A stretch of 64,000 bases of DNA from DATKCT01 sp035513055 (lineage in GTDB: Bacteria; Verrucomicrobiota; Verrucomicrobiia; Verrucomicrobiales; DEV007): contig DATKCT010000149.1 of the NCBI GenBank assembly GCA_035513055.1, forward strand, positions 72,463 through 136,462, in the 5' to 3' direction. Position numbers and translations under genes: made by a program. The notes under the pieces are model-generated. The model saw nothing but the letters and a program-made list of their open reading frames with translations. It searched no databases and was not told the origin of the DNA. The number at the start of each line of letters is the position of its first letter. Positions within the stretch are counted from its first letter, which is position 1. Shown here one piece after another: positions 17,691-27,450 of this stretch.

Positions 17691-19175
17691 TCAGGCGATC
17701 AGGTCCCGGATGACCCGGCCGTGCACATCGGTCAAGCGCCGGTCGATTCCGTTGTGCCGGAATGTCAGCTTTTCGTGATCCAATCCCAAGAGATGCAGCA
17801 CGGTGGCGTGGAGGTCGTAGACCAAGGTCGGCTTGGAGCGCTCGAGCGGTTTGAATCCCCATGCATCGCTCGGGCCATGCGCCACTCCGCCGCGAATGCC
17901 GCCTCCGCATAACCAATTTGTGAAGCAATGCGGATTGTGATCGCGTCCGCGGTCGCCTTGCGTCGACGGCATCCTGCCGAATTCCGTAGTCCACAGAATC
18001 AACGTGTCCTCCAACATTCCCCTTTGTTTCAAATCGGCAATGAGCGCAGCCGCTCCCACCGCCATACCGCGGGCGAGGGGGCCGTGATCACGTTCCACGT
18101 CTTCATGGCTGTCCCAATTGCGTCGCGGAAAACCGTTGTCGTTGCCGGACCAGATTTGCACAAACCTCACCCCACGTTCCAATAGCCGTCTCGCCGTCAG
18201 GCATTTGCGCGAAAAATACTCCGTTTCTTCCAGCGCATTGATCTCTGCAGGCCAGCGAGTCCGGCCGTGATCCAAGCCGTAGAGCCGGAGCACGTGATCT
18301 GGTTCGGCGCTCAGATCCAAGGCTTCCGGCGCCGCCAACTGCATCCGTGCCGCCAGTTCATAGGAGCGAATCCGCGCCTCCAACCGGTCGTCGCCAGGCC
18401 GCTTCTCGAGGTGCCGCCGGTTCATACGTTCCAACACCAGCCGCGCGGCCCGGTCCGAGTCCCGGGTCACAAAGTCCGCTTCCCGCGGCGCAAACAAGTT
18501 CTCGATGGCTTGTAAACGTTCTGGGCGCAGGATCGTGCCTGCGTGACTGCCAGGCAGAAACGCCGGCTGCCAGTTCTTCGGACCGTTCGACGCGAAACCC
18601 CGGTGGTCGGGAAGCACGACAAAGGCAGGAAGATTATCGTTGAGGCTTCCCAATCCGTAGCTGATCCAGCAGCCCATGCCGGGAAATCCCGGCTCCTGGA
18701 ATCCGGTAGCCTGCAGGTAGGTCCCCTGACTGTGCACCCCGGTCTTCCCCTCCATGTTGTGAACAAAAGCAATCTCGTCGACCACCGGCCCGAGCGCCGC
18801 CACCGGTTCGCTGAGCATCCGGCCACACTGTCCGTAATGCCGGAACTCCCATACCGGACGCATCCACGGACCCAGCCCGTCCTGAAAAGCCTCCACTTTT
18901 TCTCCGAAATCCGAGGGTTGCCCGTGACGCTTCACCAGTTCCGGTTTGAAATCGAACAAGTCGATGTGGCTCGCCGCGCCCGCCATAAACATCTGAACCA
19001 CCCGGCGGGCCCGGGCCGGCTGGCGCAAAACGCCCGCGGATCCGCCGCCGGAGGAATCTTGCCCCAGCGCTCCCTCTGTCCCTAGCAAATGCGCGAGCGC
19101 GATCCCTCCGAGACCGCCTCCGCTATTCCACAGGAACTCCCGCCGCGACAGGGGTTTTCGTCCGTTTTCCCTCAT
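17691..19175 (-). CDS. DUF1501 family protein, Tat-exported
   Basis: 494 residues from the ATG at 19175, 4 bp after the DUF1549/1553 stop. The N-terminus LSRREFLWNSGGGLGG is a clear Tat signal. Family hallmarks: FMAGAASHIDLFDFKPEL, HNMEGKTGVHSQGTY, WTTEFGRMPSTQGDRGRDHN and HLLGLDHEKLTFRHNG. DUF1501 proteins adopt a sulfatase/alkaline-phosphatase-like fold and are nearly always paired with DUF1549/DUF1553 haem-motif proteins in PVC bacteria, as here. The enzymatic reaction is not known; association with polysaccharide catabolism has been proposed for such pairs. Confidence 0.92.
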   Translation of the reverse strand: MRENGRKPLSRREFLWNSGGGLGGIALAHLLGTEGALGQDSSGGGSAGVLRQPARARRVVQMFMAGAASHIDLFDFKPELVKRHGQPSDFGEKVEAFQDGLGPWMRPVWEFRHYGQCGRMLSEPVAALGPVVDEIAFVHNMEGKTGVHSQGTYLQATGFQEPGFPGMGCWISYGLGSLNDNLPAFVVLPDHRGFASNGPKNWQPAFLPGSHAGTILRPERLQAIENLFAPREADFVTRDSDRAARLVLERMNRRHLEKRPGDDRLEARIRSYELAARMQLAAPEALDLSAEPDHVLRLYGLDHGRTRWPAEINALEETEYFSRKCLTARRLLERGVRFVQIWSGNDNGFPRRNWDSHEDVERDHGPLARGMAVGAAALIADLKQRGMLEDTLILWTTEFGRMPSTQGDRGRDHNPHCFTNWLCGGGIRGGVAHGPSDAWGFKPLERSKPTLVYDLHATVLHLLGLDHEKLTFRHNGIDRRLTDVHGRVIRDLIA

Positions 19176-19179
19176 CCTG

Positions 19180-21450
19180 TCAATCCACAAACACGAATTC
19201 GTTCAAATTGAAAAGAAGGCGGCACGCCGCAGGCAGACCGAAACGCCGGGCGTAATCCGCCAATTCGTCGAGTTCAGCGGCCTCCGGCGACCGGCCACAG
19301 CAGCGTTGCCAAAGCCACTTCACTTGTTCCTCGATCCCGAAGCGCTCCGAAGCCGCCCGCCGCGCTGCCTGCTCGGACACCGCCAGGAGAAACCGGTCGT
19401 TCATCAGGGCCAAGGCCTGCAACGGACCCGCCGATTGCTCGCGTTGGGCCACTGACAACGACGGATCCGCACAATCCAACACTTGCATCCAAGGCTGTGG
19501 TTGCGAGCGCACCGTGAAACGATAGACGGCTCGGCGATGCAGCGCCGGATCTCCCGGATCGGCGCGATCGTAGACGTAGTGGGGACTGTGCTCGGGCTTC
19601 TCCACGGCAAAATCCTGGAACCCAGGTCCGTACATCCGGTGGTCCAGGCCTTGCGCCGTCCACAACAGGCTGTCTCGCACCGCTTCCGCCTCGAGCCTGC
19701 GCCGGTTCATCCTCCACAACAGGCGATTGGAAACGTCCACGCGTTCCGCCGCAGGATTGCCGGCGGAATCTTGGAGGTAGACGCCGCTCGTGCAAATCAG
19801 CCGGTGCAGGCGTTTCCACGATCCTCCACTGTCCCGGAACTCGACGGCCAGCCAATCCAACAGCTCCGGATGCGTCGGAGCGCCGCCTAACCGGCCGAAA
19901 TCGTTCGGCGTATCGACCAGTCCCTGGCCGAAATGGTGCAACCAGATCCGGTTCACGATGCTGCGCCATGTCAGCGGATTGTCCTTCCGTATGATCCACT
20001 CCGCCAAAGCCGCGCGCCGATCGCCTTCCCGGCGTCCGGGCCCCAGCGGAAACGCCGCCGCCACACCGGGTATCAGCCCCACGGCGCCGGGAACCGCCAC
20101 GGGTCCGGGACGCGTCACGTCGCCCCGGACCAGGACCCTGATGGGACGCGGCTCTCCGTTGACGTGTCCCCGGCCCAAGAACGCTCCGCTCCCCGTATAC
20201 ACCGTTCCCGCATAAACCATCTCTTGCGGTGGAAGCGCCGCTGCCGCGGTATTCAACCGCGCGATCTCCGATTCGATCTCGTCCCGGGCCGCCAGCAATT
20301 CGGGTCCCGCCGCCGCGCGAAGCAGACTCTCCTGTTCTTCGCGCAACCTCTCTAGCAGCGTCACATCGTCTTCACCGGCATCCGGGACCTGCTCTGGGAT
20401 TGGGGAAGCCTCCCTTCCCTCGCCTGTTTCCGGCGAAGTCGCCATCGCCGCGGCAATACGCGCTTCCATCCCGGCAATCCGCATTTCCAAAGCCAGCAGC
20501 TCAGGCGTCTTCTGCCTCGCCAGCGCCATTTCGATCTCCTTCCGCCTGATTTCTCTCGCCTCACTCTGCTCCCGAATGAGCCGGCGTTGTCGCGCCAGCT
20601 CCGGATCCGGATCCCAGGGACGATCCGCACGATCCAAAGCCGCGAACACGGCCTGCAGACCGTAGTATTCCTTCATGCTCACGGGGTCCCGCTTGTGATC
20701 GTGACAGCGCGCGCATTGCACTGTCAGACTGGAAAAGGTGTTCATCGTCGACGCGACCATGTCGTCGCGATCCAAATTGCGGGCCACCATGCCGTCGCGT
20801 TTCTCTTCCGGAACCTCCGCGTGCCCGATGAAATCCCAGGGACCGGCGGCGATGAATCCCGTCGCCGCCACGGCATCGGGGTCGTCCGGCCACAACACGT
20901 CCCCAGCCAGTTGTTCCTGAACGAAGCGTGAATAGGGCTTATCCGCATTGAGCGACCGGATGACCAGATCTCGATAGGGCCAGGCGTTGGGTCTCGGCTT
21001 GTCCTTGTCGTATCCGTGCGTGTCGGCGTAGTGGGCGACGTCCAGCCAATGCCGGGCCCAGCGCTCGCCGTAGCGGGGCGACGCCAGCAACCGGTCCACC
21101 AACCGCTCCCAGGAGCCCGGCTGCAAATCGCTCACAAACGCTTCCGTCTCCCCGGGTTCCGGCGGGAGCCCAGTCAAATCGTAGGAGAGCCTCCGAATGA
21201 GCACCCGGCGGCTGGCCTCCGGAGAGAACCCCAGTCCCTCCGCTTCGAGTCGAGCCAAGACGAAAGCATCGACCGGAGTCCTCACCCGCGCAGCATGCTG
21301 GGGACTCACCGCCGGCGGCTCCGGCCGCGCCAACGGCCGCCACGACCACCAGCCGGAGTCCGCCTCAGAGCCTTCCACCGGCCCGGCGGCGCCAGCCACT
21401 GCCAGAGCCAGCGCCATCCATCCAAAGCCGGTAACGTTCGGGCGAATCAT
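19180..21450 (-). CDS. DUF1549/DUF1553 domain protein with CxxCH motif
   Basis: 756 residues from the ATG at 21450, giving an N-terminal signal-like hydrophobic stretch (MALALAVAGAAG). The DUF1549 part has DAFVLARLEAEGLGFSPEA and RWARHWLDVAHYADTHGYD, then a haem-binding type motif CARCH at 246-250. A charged coiled-coil-like insert follows, then DUF1553 (WRSIVNRIWLHHFGQGLVD, TPNDFGRLGGAPTHPELLDW). Unlike the homologue at 46165-48876 it lacks an N-terminal PSCyt1 cytochrome domain. It is followed 4 bp later by its DUF1501 partner; both should act in the periplasm. Confidence 0.92.
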   Translation of the reverse strand: MIRPNVTGFGWMALALAVAGAAGPVEGSEADSGWWSWRPLARPEPPAVSPQHAARVRTPVDAFVLARLEAEGLGFSPEASRRVLIRRLSYDLTGLPPEPGETEAFVSDLQPGSWERLVDRLLASPRYGERWARHWLDVAHYADTHGYDKDKPRPNAWPYRDLVIRSLNADKPYSRFVQEQLAGDVLWPDDPDAVAATGFIAAGPWDFIGHAEVPEEKRDGMVARNLDRDDMVASTMNTFSSLTVQCARCHDHKRDPVSMKEYYGLQAVFAALDRADRPWDPDPELARQRRLIREQSEAREIRRKEIEMALARQKTPELLALEMRIAGMEARIAAAMATSPETGEGREASPIPEQVPDAGEDDVTLLERLREEQESLLRAAAGPELLAARDEIESEIARLNTAAAALPPQEMVYAGTVYTGSGAFLGRGHVNGEPRPIRVLVRGDVTRPGPVAVPGAVGLIPGVAAAFPLGPGRREGDRRAALAEWIIRKDNPLTWRSIVNRIWLHHFGQGLVDTPNDFGRLGGAPTHPELLDWLAVEFRDSGGSWKRLHRLICTSGVYLQDSAGNPAAERVDVSNRLLWRMNRRRLEAEAVRDSLLWTAQGLDHRMYGPGFQDFAVEKPEHSPHYVYDRADPGDPALHRRAVYRFTVRSQPQPWMQVLDCADPSLSVAQREQSAGPLQALALMNDRFLLAVSEQAARRAASERFGIEEQVKWLWQRCCGRSPEAAELDELADYARRFGLPAACRLLFNLNEFVFVD

Positions 21451-21618
21451 TGATCTCGGGCGCAGGCATCTTCGGGTGCGCTCCCCGCTATTCGTAACAC
21501 TCGATCCCGCCGGAGAAAAGTCCAAGCAACCTGTTCCGGGCGACGCCGGCGCCCGCAGCTCGAAAAATTACGGCCTCCCGTTGGACCGGCGCCTCCTCTC
21601 AAGGCATGCTCCCACAAC

Positions 21619-21840
21619 ATGAACGCCCAGCAACTCCAGAACCGCCTCCGCTCTTCCTCCCCGCCCCTTCTGCTCCACGTGCTGCCGGAGGAGATCTTTT
21701 CCGCTCAACGCATCGCGGGATCCCAGAACGCCTGCGTTTACGAAACAGCTTTCCTCAACCATGTTGCCCGGCTAGCCCCACAAAAACATCAGGACATCGT
21801 CGTTTATGGCGCGGGGACAGGATCTCTCGACTGCCCCTAA
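21619..21840 (+). pseudogene. truncated rhodanese-like domain
   Basis: 73 residues. LLLHVLPEEIFSAQRIAGSQNACVYE resembles, in shortened form, the first half of a rhodanese domain, and IVVYGAGTGSLDC falls where the active-site loop should be. The protein stops right there, so the C-terminal helices and any proper catalytic Cys loop are missing. It is either a small stand-alone remnant or a gene broken by a stop. The block of inverted repeats just downstream (from about 21870) may mark the break. Confidence 0.5.
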
Positions 21841-21869
21841 CGTCAACAAATCGAATCCGCCGTCCCCAG

Positions 21870-21950
21870 AGCGCCTTCTGCGGCATAGCCGCACCGGGCT
21901 ATTCCCAAGGGCTATGCTCAAAGTCTGAAGCGCCGGAGTTGCGCTCCGGA
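21870..21950. repeat. cluster of short stem-loops
   Basis: Two perfect hairpins lie close together: GCGGC-ATA-GCCGC at 21880-21892 and CCGGAG-TTGCG-CTCCGG at 21933-21949, with more GC-rich inverted sequence around them. They fill the gap between the rhodanese remnant and the small secreted protein. They could be REP-like repeats or act as a terminator for the upstream transcript, but no T-tract follows. Confidence 0.5.
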
Positions 21951-22070
21951 TTGAGAGCGCCTCCGCCGCGACTGTCCTTGAGGGCGTTCGCCTCTCCTCG
22001 TCCACAGAACCTGTGGCGGCAAACCTTTTGCTTGCACGACAGCCCAGTTGGTCTAAAACTGCCCAACGGG

Positions 22071-22475
22071 ATGATGAACGCTATGCTCAGAATGCTGATG
22101 GTTGTCATGCTCCTCGCGATCGGATTGGAGCGCGGGTGTGGTGAAGAAGTCGATATCACGACGATGCGGGCGGTGCCGCCTGGCAATTACCTTTGCAACT
22201 TGCGGATCCATGGAAAAGAGGAGCTTCTCAATTTTGAGGTGAAGGGAACAGAGCTGCTCTGTGTGAATGCAAAGGAAAAGGGAATGATCGGTCTACGGGG
22301 GAAAACGCATTGGATCGGCAACGGCGTCTTCATGACGCGCCTGGAGGGGGGCGATTACGTGGCGACTCAGTTCTGGGTATTCAGCAAAGATGGAACCGCC
22401 GTGATCAAGGAAGTTCCCGACCGGGGTGAAAAGCAGAGAGCCGTGCCGGTGACAGGCGAGACTCTGGATAAGTGA
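22071..22475 (+). CDS. small secreted protein of unknown function
   Basis: 134 residues from ATG 22071 (a second in-frame ATG at 22083 is possible). MLRMLMVVMLLAIGLERGCG is a signal peptide, possibly with a lipobox-like Cys. The mature part is a compact beta-rich sequence with two further Cys and regular hydrophobic alternation (NYLCNLRIHGKEELLNFEV, YVATQFWVFSKDGTAVIKEV). No family is recognised. Coding character and signal peptide support a real gene; surrounding sequences suggest a degenerate neighbourhood. Confidence 0.6.
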   Translation: MMNAMLRMLMVVMLLAIGLERGCGEEVDITTMRAVPPGNYLCNLRIHGKEELLNFEVKGTELLCVNAKEKGMIGLRGKTHWIGNGVFMTRLEGGDYVATQFWVFSKDGTAVIKEVPDRGEKQRAVPVTGETLDK

Positions 22476-22626
22476 TCTTCGACAAGATTACTACACGCGC
22501 AACGAAGCCGAGTCCCTGTCTGCACACGGGGAATGCTTTCGCATTTACGAAGGACGAAAAGCCGAACTGACTCGCCTGCCGGCGCTCGACCCGCCGTCCA
22601 ACGAGCTGCTGGCGTGGTTGGATTGA
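22474..22626 (+). other. possible C-terminal gene fragment
   Basis: An open stretch without a start codon reads DLRQDYYTRNEAESLSAHG, then CFRIYEGRKAELTRLPALD and ends WLD. The composition is protein-like and out of frame with the preceding secreted protein, whose stop overlaps its first codon. It resembles the C-terminal end of a larger protein, but I do not recognise which. It may be a leftover of the same rearrangement that left the rhodanese fragment upstream. Confidence 0.3.
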
Positions 22627-22738
22627 CAACGGTGAGATGGTTTACCATGAGTCTCCGTTTCGGGCTGGCGCGCGGCCGTCGACGGTCTACACTTTCAGGC
22701 TCCGGCCGGGTCCCGAAGGGGGGGGCGGCGAGACATCA

Positions 22739-24013
22739 ATGAGAAGGATGAAACAGTCCGGTAAAAGAGGAATGCCGCGAAGGTGGCGATTGGCGATGGT
22801 CGCGGCCGCGATCTCGACAGCGGGGGCGACGGTTAACGGCGACGCAGAAAAGACGGTGTTTCGCGACGGAGATCTCGTGGTCCTGCTTGGCGCCGCGTTC
22901 ATCGAACAGGAGCAGGCGTCGGGGCACGTGGAAACTCTACTGACGATTCAACATCCGGGAATCGATTTGCGCTTCCGGAACCTGGGTTGGAGCGGAGATA
23001 CCGTCTACGCCCATGCCCGTTCCTATTTTGACGGGCGGTCCTTCACGGAGAAATGGATCGAGAATCCCCCGGAGGAGGGTTTCGAGCGTCTGCGGGCTCA
23101 GCTCGCCGAACTCAAACCCACCCTGGTGGTCTGCTGCTACGGTGCGGTGGCGGCCTTTGACGGCGAAGCTGGATTGCCGGTGTTTCGCAAAGGGTACGCG
23201 CGCATGTTGGACATGGTGAGGGACAGCACCGGAGCGCGTGTGACGCTGGTTTCCCCTCCGCCTTTCGAGAATGTGGGGCCGCCCCTGCCGGATCACGGGG
23301 AAACGAACCGAATTCTGGGATTGTGTCGCGATGCGTCGCGGGAGCTGGCGCAAGAGAGAGGACTGGGCTGGGCGGACCTGTTTGAGGCCTTGGGCGAGGG
23401 TCAGGCAACGCCTGAGAACGGCCGCTTCACGCACAACGGGCTGCTTTTCCACGAGCCCGGATATGCCCGGGTGGCGCCGGTGCTCGCGGGGTTGCTCGGT
23501 TGTCCACCCGTTCCGGCGACGGTGGATGCCGATGTGGCGCGTGGTGAAATTGCATTCGGCGGGGCAACGGCCCGCGAGATCGAACTCCGGGAGGATTCGA
23601 TCCGGTTCGAGCTGACGGCGCCGGCCTTGCCGGGATCACCCATGGGAGGCGCGACCCGGCAGTTGCGCGTGCGGTCGCTGAGTCCGGGCGAGTACCGCGT
23701 CCTGGTCGACGGCGCGAATCTCATGACCGTGACGGCGGAACATCTGGAACGAGGCATTGAAGTCGCGACGGGTCCGGAGTTCGACCAAGCGGAGCGCCTG
23801 CGTCAGGTGGTGGTGGAAAAGAACCGCCTTTATTTTCACCGGTGGCGTCCACAGAACGAGACCTACTTGTTTGGATTCCGGAAACACGAACAAGGGCAAA
23901 ACGCTGCGGAAGTCCCGCAGTTTGACCCCCTGGTGCGGGAGCGGGAGGCGTTGATCGCCGGTTTGAACCGGCCGCGAACGCATCGCTGGGTAGTCGAACC
24001 CGCGTCACGATGA
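22739..24013 (+). CDS. SGNH-hydrolase-like secreted protein, PVC type
   Basis: 424 residues from ATG 22739, giving an N-terminal signal peptide (RLAMVAAAISTAGATVNG). It follows the SGNH block order, but the block I GDS serine motif is replaced by VVLLGAAFIEQEQ, so the nucleophilic Ser is missing. NLGWSGDTV is block II; GAVAAFDGEAGL takes the place of the GxND block; THNGLLFHEPGY is near the C-terminal His. PVC genomes encode many such proteins beside CxxCH haem proteins. Catalysis is therefore doubtful and a binding role is plausible. Its stop overlaps the next ATG as ATGA. Confidence 0.82.
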   Translation: MRRMKQSGKRGMPRRWRLAMVAAAISTAGATVNGDAEKTVFRDGDLVVLLGAAFIEQEQASGHVETLLTIQHPGIDLRFRNLGWSGDTVYAHARSYFDGRSFTEKWIENPPEEGFERLRAQLAELKPTLVVCCYGAVAAFDGEAGLPVFRKGYARMLDMVRDSTGARVTLVSPPPFENVGPPLPDHGETNRILGLCRDASRELAQERGLGWADLFEALGEGQATPENGRFTHNGLLFHEPGYARVAPVLAGLLGCPPVPATVDADVARGEIAFGGATAREIELREDSIRFELTAPALPGSPMGGATRQLRVRSLSPGEYRVLVDGANLMTVTAEHLERGIEVATGPEFDQAERLRQVVVEKNRLYFHRWRPQNETYLFGFRKHEQGQNAAEVPQFDPLVREREALIAGLNRPRTHRWVVEPASR

Positions 24014-27000
24014 ATTTGAGCAGGCCAGAATCGATGAGAAGGGTTTTCGGAAGCACGATGGCGGTGTGGCTAGCGACGGCCGGGCTGAGCTGGACGCAGC
24101 GCGATCTCAGGGAAATCCCGGATACCGATCCGGAAGTCGAACGCCGTTCCTTTCAAGTGGCCGGCGGCATGGAGATCGAGCTGTTTGCAGCGGAGCCGCT
24201 GATCGCCAAGCCGGTGCAAATGAACTGGGACGAACGCGGGCGCCTGTGGGTGGTAAGCAGCCGTTTGTATCCGCAGATCAGCCCTGGGCGAGAAGCGGAC
24301 GATGAAATCGTGGTGCTCGAGGATACGGACGGCGACGGAAAAGCGGACCAGCGGACGGTGTTCGCGGAGGGACTCTTGATCCCGACCGGGGTGATGCCCG
24401 GCGACGGCGGAGCTTACGTGGCCAACAGCACCGAGATTCTGTTTCTCCGGGATACGGATGGGGACGGAAAAGCGGACGAGCGGCGCGTGGTGTTGAGCGG
24501 GTTCGGGACGGAAGATACGCATCATATCATTCACACCTTTCGCGGCGGGCCGGAAGGGATGCTGTATTTCAACCAATCGATCTACATTCATAGTCATGTC
24601 GAGACGCCTTGGGGTGTGCGCCGGTTAGGAGGAGGCGGAATCTGGCATTACCGCCCGGAATCGGAAAGGCTCGAAGTGTTCTGCAAGGGCTTTGTCAATT
24701 CTTGGGGCCACGTGTTCGACCGCTGGGGACAGTCGTTCGCCACGGACGGCGCCTACGGGGAGGGCATCAACTATGTGTTTCCCGGTTCGATTTTTGTGAG
24801 TTCACCGGACGCGGCGCGGATCCTCCGGGGGCTCAATCCCGGCCAACCCAAGCACTGTGGATTGGAGATCTTGAGCGGGCGGCATCTGCCGGAGGCGTGG
24901 AACGGCTCGCTGGCGACCAACGATTTTCGCGGGCACCGCGTCAATCGCTTTTCCCTGAGCGAGGCGGGGAGCGGCTATGCCTCGAAGCAGGAGGAGGATT
25001 TGATTCGCACGACGCACGGGGCGTTCCGGCCGGTCGACGTGCGGATGGGTCCGGACGGAGCCATCTACATCGCGGACTGGTACAATCCGATCATTCAGCA
25101 CGGAGAAGTCGATTTCCGCGACCCGCGGCGCGATCATGTGCATGGCAGGATTTGGCGCCTGCGATTTCAGGACAGGCCGCTGGTGAAGCTTCCGGATCTG
25201 GCGCAGGCAGGCGCGGCGGAATTGTTGGAACGGCTGCGCGATCCGGAAGATTGGACGCGGCACTTTGCCAAGCGGCGTCTGCGCGAGTTGGGAAAGGAGG
25301 CGGTCTTGCCGGCGCTGCGAGCTTGGGTAGAGAATCTGGATGAGCCGGCGGCGGAGTATTGGGGGGAACTTCTGGAAGCGCACTGGGTCTTCGAGGGTTT
25401 GAATGTCTTGGACGAAGATGTGCTTCGGAAACTTTTGACGTCGCCGGATCACCGGGTCCGGGCGGCAGGAGTGCGAACTCTCTATCACCGTCACAGCGAG
25501 ACCGGCGAAGCGCTCGGGCTCTTGGGCGCCGCGGTGCGGGACGCGCATGCCCGGGTGAGATTAGAGGCGGTCAACGCGCTGCGACAGTTAGGAACAGCGG
25601 AAGCCGTGGAGCTGGCCATGGAAGCGCTGGATGCGGAGGTGGACGAAAACCTCGACTTCGCCTTGTGGCTCACCGCGCGAAGCCTGGCCGAAGTCTGGAT
25701 CGATCCCTATCTGGCGGGCGGCTTGGATTTCGGCGGACAGAGGGACCGGATTCTGTTCGCGCTGCGCGCGGTCGAGGACGCGCGGGCGGTATCGCCGTTA
25801 TTGGAGGAGATCCAGCAGGCCGGGCAGGAGAGTCCCGAAGTTGTGGAAATGGCTTCCGTGATCGCGGATTACGGGACGCCGGAGCAACTCGGCGCGCTCT
25901 ATGGATCCGCCGCGGCACAGGGCTGGCCGAGGGTGTTGAAGGAATTGGAAAGGGCCGCCGCAGCGAACCGGCCGGCGCCGTCCGTCGCGGCGGAGGCGGT
26001 CGAGCGTCTCTTAGAATCTCGGGATCCGATGATGGCGACGGCGGCAGCGCGGTTAGCCGGAGCATGGTCCATGGAGATGCTGCGGCCGCGCTTGGAATCT
26101 CTGGTTTCCGAGTCCCAATCGCCGGCATTGCGCGACGCCGCGGTGGAAGGCCTGGCCGCGCTGGGGGGCGAGCGGAGCCGTCATTTTTTCGCGAAGCTGG
26201 CAAGTGAGGCGGGGAGTTGGAACTTGCGGGCAGCAGCAGCCGGGGGTCTGATCCGGGTGGACGTGAAACGCGGAGCGGCGGCGGTGGCGGCCGCGCTCGG
26301 GGAGGCCGAGGAAGCCGATGGGGTCGAGGAATTGTTGGAAGGAGTGTTGCGCAAGGGAGATGCGCCGGCGGCCTTGGCCAGCGCGCTTGAAGGCATACGA
26401 CTCGAGCAAGCCGTGGCGGCGGCTGCGTTGCGGCGAGTGGAAACGAGCGGGACGCCGGGCGGCGGGCTTGCCGAAGCCCTGCAACAGGCCGGAGAACTGC
26501 AGCCCATGGCGCAACAGGTTTCGCCCGAAGCCATGGCGGAGTTATTGGAAGAGGTGCGGGCGTCGGGAGATCCTGGCCGCGGCGAATGGGTTTACCGGAG
26601 GGAAGCGCTGCAATGCGCGGTTTGCCACGCCATCGGAGGAGCCGGTGGAGTCCTGGGCCCGGACTTGATCAGCATCGGTTCGAGCGCGCAGGCGGACTAC
26701 ATCGTGGAGGCGCTCCTCGATCCTAACCGGGCGATCAAGGAAGGTTATCACATGACGGTTTTGCACTTGGCCGGGGGGGACGTGCGGGCGGGCATGATCG
26801 TGCGAGAGGATCCCAACGAACTGGTGCTGCGGGATCCGGCGGGACGCGAGGAACGTCTATCCGCGGGGCAGGTGCTTCAGCGCGAGATCACTCCGGTGTC
26901 GATGATGCCGCCGGGCCTGACGGCCTCGTTGCGCCGAGATGAGTTTGTAGATCTGACCGCTTTTCTTTCGGAGTTAGGCCGGGAAGGCCCTTTCCGCGTG

Positions 27001-27450
27001 CCGGCGCGTCCGGTGGTGCGCCGTTGGGAGACGGCGCAGGGCGGGGACGAGGCGAACGGGGTGGTAAGGCAGCTTGGGGTCAAGGCCTTTGCCCAAGGCG
27101 ACGGGCGGCTGAGTTGGAAACCGGCCTACAGCACGGTGGCGGGCAAGCTGCCGCTGGAGGAGCTTGACAAAATTTGGGGATACCAGAACGAGTTTTCCGT
27201 ACTCCGATTCGCCTTGGAGATCGCCTCCCCAGGAGAAGTGACGTTGGGGTTTCCCAATCCGGAGGGTCTGCAGTTTTGGGTGGATGGCGTGGAACAGACT
27301 GCGGAAAGGAAGCTGGTGTTGACCTTGGAAACGGGCCGGCGCGAAGTCACCGTGGCGGTGGACCGCGCGGTGCGATCTGAGCCCATGGAAATAGAACTGT
27401 TGGAGTCCGGGCCCGAAGGCGGCTCAGCGAGCTTTGTCGTCGGTCCGTGA
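24010..27450 (+). CDS. PVC-type haem-binding CxxCH protein with HEAT-like repeats
   Basis: 1146 residues. After a signal peptide (about 1-30) comes a beta-propeller domain of the PVC membrane-bound dehydrogenase type (MEIELFAAEPLIAKPVQMNW, two DTDGDGKAD calcium-type motifs, MGPDGAIYIADWYNPIIQHG). A long helical HEAT-like region follows, then a cytochrome c domain with CAVCH at 869-873, then a C-terminal beta domain. Known for the family: a periplasmic redox protein likely tied to oxidation of sugars or other organics; substrates are unproven. It is coupled by ATGA to the SGNH-like gene upstream, a recurrent pair in PVC genomes. Confidence 0.92.
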   Translation: MNLSRPESMRRVFGSTMAVWLATAGLSWTQRDLREIPDTDPEVERRSFQVAGGMEIELFAAEPLIAKPVQMNWDERGRLWVVSSRLYPQISPGREADDEIVVLEDTDGDGKADQRTVFAEGLLIPTGVMPGDGGAYVANSTEILFLRDTDGDGKADERRVVLSGFGTEDTHHIIHTFRGGPEGMLYFNQSIYIHSHVETPWGVRRLGGGGIWHYRPESERLEVFCKGFVNSWGHVFDRWGQSFATDGAYGEGINYVFPGSIFVSSPDAARILRGLNPGQPKHCGLEILSGRHLPEAWNGSLATNDFRGHRVNRFSLSEAGSGYASKQEEDLIRTTHGAFRPVDVRMGPDGAIYIADWYNPIIQHGEVDFRDPRRDHVHGRIWRLRFQDRPLVKLPDLAQAGAAELLERLRDPEDWTRHFAKRRLRELGKEAVLPALRAWVENLDEPAAEYWGELLEAHWVFEGLNVLDEDVLRKLLTSPDHRVRAAGVRTLYHRHSETGEALGLLGAAVRDAHARVRLEAVNALRQLGTAEAVELAMEALDAEVDENLDFALWLTARSLAEVWIDPYLAGGLDFGGQRDRILFALRAVEDARAVSPLLEEIQQAGQESPEVVEMASVIADYGTPEQLGALYGSAAAQGWPRVLKELERAAAANRPAPSVAAEAVERLLESRDPMMATAAARLAGAWSMEMLRPRLESLVSESQSPALRDAAVEGLAALGGERSRHFFAKLASEAGSWNLRAAAAGGLIRVDVKRGAAAVAAALGEAEEADGVEELLEGVLRKGDAPAALASALEGIRLEQAVAAAALRRVETSGTPGGGLAEALQQAGELQPMAQQVSPEAMAELLEEVRASGDPGRGEWVYRREALQCAVCHAIGGAGGVLGPDLISIGSSAQADYIVEALLDPNRAIKEGYHMTVLHLAGGDVRAGMIVREDPNELVLRDPAGREERLSAGQVLQREITPVSMMPPGLTASLRRDEFVDLTAFLSELGREGPFRVPARPVVRRWETAQGGDEANGVVRQLGVKAFAQGDGRLSWKPAYSTVAGKLPLEELDKIWGYQNEFSVLRFALEIASPGEVTLGFPNPEGLQFWVDGVEQTAERKLVLTLETGRREVTVAVDRAVRSEPMEIELLESGPEGGSASFVVGP

